Shown: piece by piece, positions 58,640 through 64,000 of the stretch | Numbering within the stretch: position 1 is the first letter of the stretch | How the letters are laid out: each line of letters starts with the position of its first letter | Source of the DNA: Mycobacterium sp. OAS707 | GTDB lineage: Bacteria; Actinomycetota; Actinomycetes; Mycobacteriales; Mycobacteriaceae | Direction: 5' to 3' | NCBI RefSeq assembly: GCF_014873705.1 | Contig: NZ_JADBDS010000003.1 | Coordinates: 1-64,000 of the forward strand | Length of the DNA: 64,000 bases | Made by a program: the position numbers and the translations under genes | The notes under the pieces: generated by a model | What the model saw: the letters and a program-made list of their open reading frames with translations, nothing else | Told to the model about the DNA's origin: nothing | Database searches by the model: none

Positions 58640-60196
58640 GTGAGGGTCGACGACATCCGCGCGGCCGAGGCGTATCGCAGCGGGCTGTGGGTTCGCACCA
58701 CACTGGCCGATGCGCTGCGTAATGCCGCGCAACGCACGCCGGACCGAACCGTCTTGGTCGACGGCGACATTGGACTCGACTGCCGGACGCTGCATGAGCG
58801 GGCGAGCGCGCTGGCGCACACGCTGATGGCGCGGATGCCGCCGGGCAGCGTGGTGTCGTTCATGCTGCCGAACTGGCATGAGGCCGCGGTCATCTACCTG
58901 GCGGCGACGCTGGCCGGGATGGTGGTGAACCCCGTGCTGCCGTCACTGCGCGACCGCGAGCTGCGGTTCATCCTGGCCGACGCGGACAGTCGCGCGATCT
59001 TCATTCCCGCCGAGTTCGGCAAGCACGACTATGTCGGCATGCTCGACCGGGTCACCTCCGACATGGCCTCACCGCCCGCGGTCGTGGTGCTGCGGGGCAA
59101 CGCCGGACGCCACACGCCCTACGAATCACTCTTCACCAACAACGCAGCGGCGGGCCTGCCGGTCTTGAACCCCGACGCCGTCCGCATGATTCTCTACACA
59201 TCCGGCACCACCGGGCGGCCGAAAGGCGTTCTACACAGCCATAATTCGATCCATGCGCTGATTTCGCAGATCGGCGATCGCTGGCTGGTCAAGGACGGCG
59301 ACGTCTTCCTGGTCCCTTCGCCGATCGCGCACATCGGCGGCTCCATCTACGCGTTCGAATGCCCGCTTCTGCTTGGCACCACGGCGGTGCTGATGGAGCG
59401 TTGGGACCCGGAGTCTGCCGTGCAGTTGATGCTCGGTAAGCGCTGCACACACATGGCCGGGGCGACACCGTTTCTGGTCGGTCTACTCGGTGCGGCCCGA
59501 CAGGCCGAGACTCGATTGCCGGATCTCAAGGTGTTCATCTGCGGCGGCGCATCCGTACCGCCGTCATTGATTCGCGACGCCGCAGCCTATTTCGAGCGCG
59601 CTGCGGTCAGCCGGGTGTACGGATCGACCGAGGTGCCGGTCACGACCGTCGGCGCCCTGGGCGATGTCGAGCATGCGGCCGACACCGATGGCCAAGCAGG
59701 CTTCGCCGACATCAAACTCGTCGACGGCGAGATTCGGGCCCGCGGACCGCAGATGCTCGTCGGCTATCTCCATCCCGAAGATGAGACGGAGTCCTTCGAC
59801 GAGGAGGGTTACTTCCGCACAGGGGATCTGGGCCGTTGGGTCGACGACGAGTATCTGGTGGTCACGGGCAGGGCCAAGGACATCATCATCCGCAACGGAG
59901 AGAACATCTCCCCCAAGGAGATCGAGGACATCCTGATCGGCCACGCGGGCGTTGCGGAGATCGCAGTCGTCGGTGTCCCCGACGAGCGCACCGGCGAACG
60001 CGCGTGCGCGGTCATTGTGGCCTCCGACGAGCCGGCGCCGGACCTCGACGGTGTACGCGAGTTGTTGATGCGCGAAGGCGTGGCCAAGTTCAAAGTTCCT
60101 GAACGAGTGGAGATCTGGGATTCCCTGCCGAAGAATGACGCGGGCAAGGTGTTGAAGCATCAGATCCGGACGAGGCTGACGAAAGTGGATGTGTGA
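58640..60196 (+). CDS. acyl-CoA synthetase / AMP-dependent ligase 1
   Basis: A 518-aa adenylate-forming ligase that would activate a carboxylic acid with ATP and CoA. P-loop YTSGTTGRPKG, YGSTEVPVT, the hinge TGDLGRWVDD and C-terminal catalytic Lys region KNDAGKVLK are present. It is most like cyclohexanecarboxylate/2,3-dihydroxybenzoate-type ligases (long-type FadD). GTG 58640 is the start. The next gene begins 1 bp after its stop. Confidence 0.93.
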   Translation: MRVDDIRAAEAYRSGLWVRTTLADALRNAAQRTPDRTVLVDGDIGLDCRTLHERASALAHTLMARMPPGSVVSFMLPNWHEAAVIYLAATLAGMVVNPVLPSLRDRELRFILADADSRAIFIPAEFGKHDYVGMLDRVTSDMASPPAVVVLRGNAGRHTPYESLFTNNAAAGLPVLNPDAVRMILYTSGTTGRPKGVLHSHNSIHALISQIGDRWLVKDGDVFLVPSPIAHIGGSIYAFECPLLLGTTAVLMERWDPESAVQLMLGKRCTHMAGATPFLVGLLGAARQAETRLPDLKVFICGGASVPPSLIRDAAAYFERAAVSRVYGSTEVPVTTVGALGDVEHAADTDGQAGFADIKLVDGEIRARGPQMLVGYLHPEDETESFDEEGYFRTGDLGRWVDDEYLVVTGRAKDIIIRNGENISPKEIEDILIGHAGVAEIAVVGVPDERTGERACAVIVASDEPAPDLDGVRELLMREGVAKFKVPERVEIWDSLPKNDAGKVLKHQIRTRLTKVDV

Positions 60197-60197
60197 G

Positions 60198-60974
60198 ATG
60201 CAGGTAGCGATCGTGACGGGGGCGAGCAGCGGCATCGGCTTCGGATGCGCCACCAAACTCGCGGAGGCGGGGATGGCGGTGCTCGGCACCGGCCGCGACG
60301 AAGGCAGACTGGCCGATCTTCGGCAGGAGATCAACGACGGCGAGCGCATCGCCACCCTCGCCGTCGACCTGACCGCCGACGACGCGCCGCAACGGATTGT
60401 CGAGTTGGCAATCGAGCGGTGGGGTCGCATCGACTTCCTGATCAACAACGCGGGCGTTGGCAGCCCCAAACCGTTGCACGAAACCGATGACGAAAGTCTG
60501 GACTATTTCCTGGGTTTGATGTTGCGGGCCCCGTTCCGGTTGGCACGCGATGTCATCCCGCACATGCAGTCGGGCTCGGCGATCATCAACGTCACGTCGA
60601 CGTTCGCGGTCGTCGGCGGCTTGCGCGGTGGGGCGTATTCCGCTGCCAAGGGCGGGCTGACGGCATTGACCACGCACATCGCCTGCCAGTACGGGCCGCA
60701 GGGCATCCGCTGCAACGCCGTGGCCCCCGGCGTCACGCTCACCCCGATGGTGGCGACCCGCCTGGAGGACGAGCGGTTCCGCAAGATGAACACCGAGATG
60801 ACACCGTATCCGCGGCTGGGCAAAGTCGACGACATCGCGAGCACCGTCGCATTCCTGTGTTCGGAAGGCGCCAGCTTCATCAATGGCCAGACGATCGTGG
60901 TCGACGGTGGCTGGACGTCCACCAAGTACCTGTCGGACTTCGCGCTGAACTCACAGTGGGTGGCGCGGCGATGA
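60198..60974 (+). CDS. short-chain dehydrogenase/reductase between the two ligases
   Basis: A 258-aa classical SDR. TGASSGIGFG near the N-terminus, NNAG, NVTSTF and catalytic YSAAK are present; the C-terminal INGQTIVVDGGW is standard. It probably acts as a 3-hydroxyacyl-CoA or alcohol dehydrogenase in the island's pathway. ATG 60198 is spaced 1 bp from the ligase stop. Confidence 0.92.
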   Translation: MQVAIVTGASSGIGFGCATKLAEAGMAVLGTGRDEGRLADLRQEINDGERIATLAVDLTADDAPQRIVELAIERWGRIDFLINNAGVGSPKPLHETDDESLDYFLGLMLRAPFRLARDVIPHMQSGSAIINVTSTFAVVGGLRGGAYSAAKGGLTALTTHIACQYGPQGIRCNAVAPGVTLTPMVATRLEDERFRKMNTEMTPYPRLGKVDDIASTVAFLCSEGASFINGQTIVVDGGWTSTKYLSDFALNSQWVARR

Positions 60975-60999
60975 GCGCTCGCGCGAAGAGCAGAGAGCA

Positions 61000-62475
61000 G
61001 TGAACCTGTTCGCACTGCTCGACCAGGCCGCCGCACGGTTCGGCGACCGCGGGGCACTGTATCTCGGCGAGCAGCAACGCAATACGTGGGCCGAGCTGCG
61101 GGATAGGGTGTTGCGGCTCGCGGCGTCGCTCAGCGGGCTCGGTTCGCCGGGCGCGCGAGTTGCGGTCGCCAGTGAGAACTGCCCGGAGATCGTCGAGCTG
61201 ATGTTCGCGATCTGGGCCGCCGAACGGGTATTCGTCCCGATCAACTACAAGCTGCACCCGCGCGAGATGGAGCAGATCCTCGGCGACGCCGGGGTGACGC
61301 AGGTGTTCGCGTCGGCGAAGATCGCCGCAGGCCTGAAACCCGTGACCGCGGTGCCCGTCGAGATCATCGGCACAGAAACCTATGAAAGCCGGTTCGCCGC
61401 AACGCCGTTGACACCGTCCACGGACACCGATCCGGCGGAGTTGGCGTGGCTGTTCTACACCAGCGGCACCACGGGCAGGTCGAAGGGCGCGATGCTCTCG
61501 CACCGCAACCTGATGGCGATGACCGTCGCGCATCTCGCCGACTTCGATGCACCGGACGAGAACTGCAGCCTCATCCACGGCGCGCCGATGTCGCACGGGT
61601 CCGGGCTGTACGTACCGCCGTACGTCCTGCGCGGCGCACGGCAGGTGGTGCCCGCTTCAGGCGCATTCGACCCCGACGAATTTCTCGACCTCTGCGAATA
61701 CCATCCCGGCTGCAGCGCTTTCTTAGCGCCCACGATGGTGCAGCGGCTGGTGGCGACAGGACGGTCGTGTCCGAGCAATCTGAAGACGGTGGTGTACGGC
61801 GGTGGGCCGATGTACGTCGACAGCCTGAAGAAGGCGATGGCGGCGTTCGGGCCGATCTTTGTGCAGCTATATGGCCAGGGAGAGGCGCCGATGACGATCA
61901 CGGGCCTGCGTCGCGCCGACCATCTCGACGCCGACGACGCAATGCTCGGGTCGGTGGGCTACGCGCGGTCGGGCGTGGACGTCGCGGTGCTCGCCGAGGA
62001 CGGCTCGCCCGCCGCGATCGGTGAGATCGGCGAAATCGTCTGCCGCGGGGACGTTGTGATGTCGGGATATTGGAAGAATCCCGCGGCCACCGCCGCCACC
62101 CTGCAAGACGGTTGGTTGCACACCGGCGACATGGGGTCATTCGACGCGCGGGGGTTCTTGACGCTTCGCGACCGCTCCAAGGATGTCGTCATCAGCGGCG
62201 GCAGCAATATCTACCCGCGCGAGGTGGAAGAGGTGCTGATGGAGCACCCCGGTGTTGCGGAGGCATGCGTCGTCGGGGCACCGGATCCCGAGTGGGGTGA
62301 GGTCGTCGTCGCGTTCATCATCGGTTCCGCTTCACCCGCGGAACTCGATGCCCATCTGCTGGAACGCATCGCGCGGTTCAAGCGGCCGAAGCGCTACGAG
62401 TTCGTCGACGAGATCCCCAAGAACAGCTACGGCAAGGTGCTCAAGCGCGAACTGCGAGATCGGCTGGTTCACTAG
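61000..62475 (+). CDS. acyl-CoA synthetase / AMP-dependent ligase 2
   Basis: A 491-aa adenylate-forming enzyme of shorter FadD type. YTSGTTGRSKGAMLSH, YGQGEAPMT, TGDMGSFD and the late KNSYGKVLK with the catalytic Lys are present. GTG 61000 follows an AGAGAG sequence. Together with ligase 1 it implies two different free acids are activated, perhaps the starting substrate and a ring-opened fragment. Confidence 0.93.
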   Translation: MNLFALLDQAAARFGDRGALYLGEQQRNTWAELRDRVLRLAASLSGLGSPGARVAVASENCPEIVELMFAIWAAERVFVPINYKLHPREMEQILGDAGVTQVFASAKIAAGLKPVTAVPVEIIGTETYESRFAATPLTPSTDTDPAELAWLFYTSGTTGRSKGAMLSHRNLMAMTVAHLADFDAPDENCSLIHGAPMSHGSGLYVPPYVLRGARQVVPASGAFDPDEFLDLCEYHPGCSAFLAPTMVQRLVATGRSCPSNLKTVVYGGGPMYVDSLKKAMAAFGPIFVQLYGQGEAPMTITGLRRADHLDADDAMLGSVGYARSGVDVAVLAEDGSPAAIGEIGEIVCRGDVVMSGYWKNPAATAATLQDGWLHTGDMGSFDARGFLTLRDRSKDVVISGGSNIYPREVEEVLMEHPGVAEACVVGAPDPEWGEVVVAFIIGSASPAELDAHLLERIARFKRPKRYEFVDEIPKNSYGKVLKRELRDRLVH

Positions 62476-62488
62476 CGTGCCCCGTCCG

Positions 62489-62494
62489 TAGCAT
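62489..62494 (+). promoter_or_regulatory. -10 element of the NAD(P)-binding protein gene (leaderless)
   Basis: TAGCAT fits TANNNT and lies 6 bp before ATG 62501. Confidence 0.5.
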
Positions 62495-62500
62495 TGCCTC

Positions 62501-63154
62501 ATGCGTGTGGTCATCGCCGGCGGGCACGGCAAGATTGCCTTGATCCTCGAACGTCTCCTCTCAGAGCGTGGCGACTCGGTAGCCGGATTCATCCGCAATC
62601 CTGACCACGCGGCAGACCTGCAAGCGGTCGGCGCGCAAGCATTGGTGGTCGACCTGGAGCAAGCCTCCGTCGACGACGTGGCTTCGCATCTACCTGGTGT
62701 CGACGCCGTGGTGTTCGCCGCCGGGGCCGGACCGGGTAGCGGCGCGGCCCGCAAGGAGACTGTCGATCGCGACGCCGCCATACTTCTGGCCGACGCCGCC
62801 GAGACGGCGAAAGTTCCTCGCTACGTGATGGTTTCGTCAATCAACGCCGATGCCAACGCGCCGCACACCCGAGACGAGGTATTCACCGCCTACCTGCGTG
62901 CCAAGGGTGCAGCCGATGACAACGTTCGCGCCCGGGCGGCGCTCGACACGACCATCGTCCGCCCAGGTCATCTCACCAACGATCCCGGGACAGGGCTCGT
63001 CAGACTCGCAACCCATACCGAACGCGGCGACATCCCCCGCGAGGACGTGGCAGCGGTCCTGCTGGCAGTGTTGGACACCCCCGCCACCGCAGGCCAGACC
63101 TTCAACGTGATCGCCGGCGATACACCGATAGCCCACGCCCTCAACGGGAATTGA
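62501..63154 (+). CDS. NAD(P)H-binding atypical SDR
   Basis: A 217-aa protein of the NAD(P)-binding 10/YwnB-type SDR group. The nucleotide motif is AGGHGKIA, with MVSSINAD and IVRPGHLTNDPGTG further on. Proteins of this type bind NADPH and some act as reductases or redox sensors. It starts from a leaderless promoter and its stop overlaps the TetR reading frame, suggesting a two-gene operon. Confidence 0.88.
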   Translation: MRVVIAGGHGKIALILERLLSERGDSVAGFIRNPDHAADLQAVGAQALVVDLEQASVDDVASHLPGVDAVVFAAGAGPGSGAARKETVDRDAAILLADAAETAKVPRYVMVSSINADANAPHTRDEVFTAYLRAKGAADDNVRARAALDTTIVRPGHLTNDPGTGLVRLATHTERGDIPREDVAAVLLAVLDTPATAGQTFNVIAGDTPIAHALNGN

Positions 63155-63156
63155 CT

Positions 63157-63750
63157 GTGGTGGACCGGCCGTCAACGCGAGAAACCAAGCGCTTGCAGAC
63201 CCGGGAGCGCCTGATGGGGGCCGCCATCGCCGAATTCAAACGCTCGGGGACCGCCGCATCCGATGTCAGGGCGATCGTCGCGGCCGCCGGAGTCGCACAC
63301 GGCACCTTCTTCTTCCACTTCCCCACCAAGGAACATGTGCTGCTGGAACTGGAACGTCGCGAAGAGGAGCGGATCGCCAAGGAGCTGCGTCGCTTCGCGG
63401 CGTCAGAGCACGACCTTGCGTCGGCGTTGCAGGAGTCCGTGCGCCTGATCGTGGGATTGGAACGGCGTCTTGGCCCCGTCCTCTTCAAAGACTTTCTCGC
63501 CCTGCATTTTTCGCCGACTCGTCCGGTCGACGAAAGTAAAGAACACCCGGTCATCGTCTTGGTCGCACAGCAGATCGAAGATGCCCAGGCCGACGGCGAG
63601 GTGGCTCCCGACGTCAACCCGATGAACAGCGCGGTGTTCTTTCTCCTCGGCCTCTACGCGTTGTTGACGACAACGCACGGCTGGCCAGGTCAACAAGCCA
63701 TGCTCGACGACTACGTCAAAAGGACCCTGCGCAGCATCGAGCTCCACTAG
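63157..63750 (+). CDS. TetR-family transcriptional regulator
   Basis: A 197-aa repressor if started at GTG 63157 (TTG 63151, overlapping the previous stop, would add two residues). The N-terminal TetR helix-turn-helix is seen in RERLMGAAIAEFKRSGTAAS and VAAAGVAHGTFFFHFPTKE; the C-terminal ligand domain spans the rest. The 14-bp palindrome directly downstream, before the next gene, is a good candidate operator. Confidence 0.92.
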   Translation: MVDRPSTRETKRLQTRERLMGAAIAEFKRSGTAASDVRAIVAAAGVAHGTFFFHFPTKEHVLLELERREEERIAKELRRFAASEHDLASALQESVRLIVGLERRLGPVLFKDFLALHFSPTRPVDESKEHPVIVLVAQQIEDAQADGEVAPDVNPMNSAVFFLLGLYALLTTTHGWPGQQAMLDDYVKRTLRSIELH

Positions 63751-63758
63751 TTGACTGG

Positions 63759-63772
63759 CTGACTATAGTCAG
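63759..63772. promoter_or_regulatory. palindromic operator overlapping a -10 element
   Basis: CTGACTATAGTCAG is a perfect 14-bp palindrome that contains TATAGT (63764-63769), a TANNNT -10 element 8 bp before ATG 63778. A repressor bound here would block RNA polymerase directly. The adjacent TetR gene is the likely source. Confidence 0.6.
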
Positions 63773-63777
63773 TCTGC

Positions 63778-64000
63778 ATGAGCGTTTCCGGCACCTGGAT
63801 CAGCCCTGACCGCACTGGCCTCGACGAGCACATGGAAGAGTCTCGGCTGGCCCAGCGCCGGGCCGACAAGTGGCTGATCTCGGGCAGCATCCTGATCGGG
63901 ACCGCGGCGCTCGGCATCTTTGGCCTGCCGCTGTTCCTGCGCGGAGTATTCCTGCTGCGCCGCGCCCAGCGCGATGGACTTTCGGTGCGGCCGATGCTGG
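63778..64000 (+). CDS. putative membrane protein, 5' part
   Basis: About 74 codons from ATG 63778 to the window edge. It starts MSVSGTWISPDRTGLDEHME, continues with a charged stretch and one clear membrane helix (SILIGTAALGIFGLPLFLRG, about residues 37-56), followed by an Arg-rich loop. The family is not recognised. It is expressed from a promoter buried in the 14-bp palindrome. Confidence 0.65.
   Translation, partial: MSVSGTWISPDRTGLDEHMEESRLAQRRADKWLISGSILIGTAALGIFGLPLFLRGVFLLRRAQRDGLSVRPML

Noticed and set aside
1..64000. CRISPR array, insertion sequences, rRNA
   Set aside because: No regularly spaced repeats, transposase motifs or rRNA sequence could be recognised in the window.

Overview
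The window is high-GC, densely packed actinobacterial chromosome and almost certainly comes from a fast-growing mycobacterium (Mycobacterium/Mycolicibacterium). The grounds are gene content (a Ku with a lysine-rich tail next to the SDR/reductase pair and mntH, sigK-rskA, an antigen 85-like mycolyltransferase, a 13E12/DUF222 protein behind a mycobacterial LexA box, many acyl-CoA dehydrogenases) and signals (TANNNT -10 elements 6-8 nt before ATG/GTG, i.e. leaderless starts). No rRNA, insertion sequence, phage region or CRISPR array was seen; there is one tRNA gene, tRNA-Arg(CCT).

Left part (1-12.2 kb): the 5' part of a DUF222/13E12 gene with a perfect SOS box, then a polyol locus. A SorC-type regulator, substrate-binding lipoprotein, two permeases, an ATPase and a DUF4032 protein (probably frameshifted near its end) run leftwards. 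A polyol dehydrogenase, a mannitol dehydrogenase and a PfkB kinase run rightwards. A duplicated palindrome sits between the two arms. Together they would import a sugar alcohol, oxidise it to a ketose and phosphorylate it. The NHEJ gene ku follows.

12-28 kb: housekeeping and envelope genes. These are an SDR and a DapB-like reductase behind a KstR-like box, two tiny secreted paralogues, mntH with a DtxR-family-like box, a thioesterase, a gamma-glutamylcyclotransferase/poly-gamma-glutamate hydrolase fusion, a beta-lactamase-like lipoprotein, an APC transporter, an amidohydrolase, DUF1365-sigK-rskA, a YbdK-type ligase, an F420-type oxidoreductase, a mini-ANTAR gene that ends inside tRNA-Arg, and a cysteine-free Ag85 paralogue.

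28-41.7 kb: a GMC oxidoreductase with a 51-aa membrane peptide and a divergent PucR-type regulator; a GAF-ANTAR protein; a thiolase-carotenoid oxygenase-tandem HxlR unit; an hsp20 gene under a CIRCE element; a 16-bp bidirectional terminator; small enzymes; and an RCK-pore-RCK potassium channel.

41.7-63.8 kb: a catabolic island. Twelve leftward genes (SDR, Rieske oxygenase, Baeyer-Villiger-type monooxygenase, SDR, family III CoA-transferase, two large/small acyl-CoA dehydrogenase pairs, ThDP enzyme, aldehyde dehydrogenase, amidohydrolase) face a rightward arm (beta-propeller lactonase-like protein, GntR regulator, two acyl-CoA ligases around an SDR). Two copies of a TTGTCYGGAC motif flank the divergent promoter. 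I infer CoA-dependent breakdown of a bulky alicyclic or aromatic compound by a pathway I cannot assign to a known substrate; this is the strongest candidate for an undescribed system. The window ends with a NAD(P)-binding protein, a TetR regulator, a 14-bp palindrome and the start of a membrane protein.
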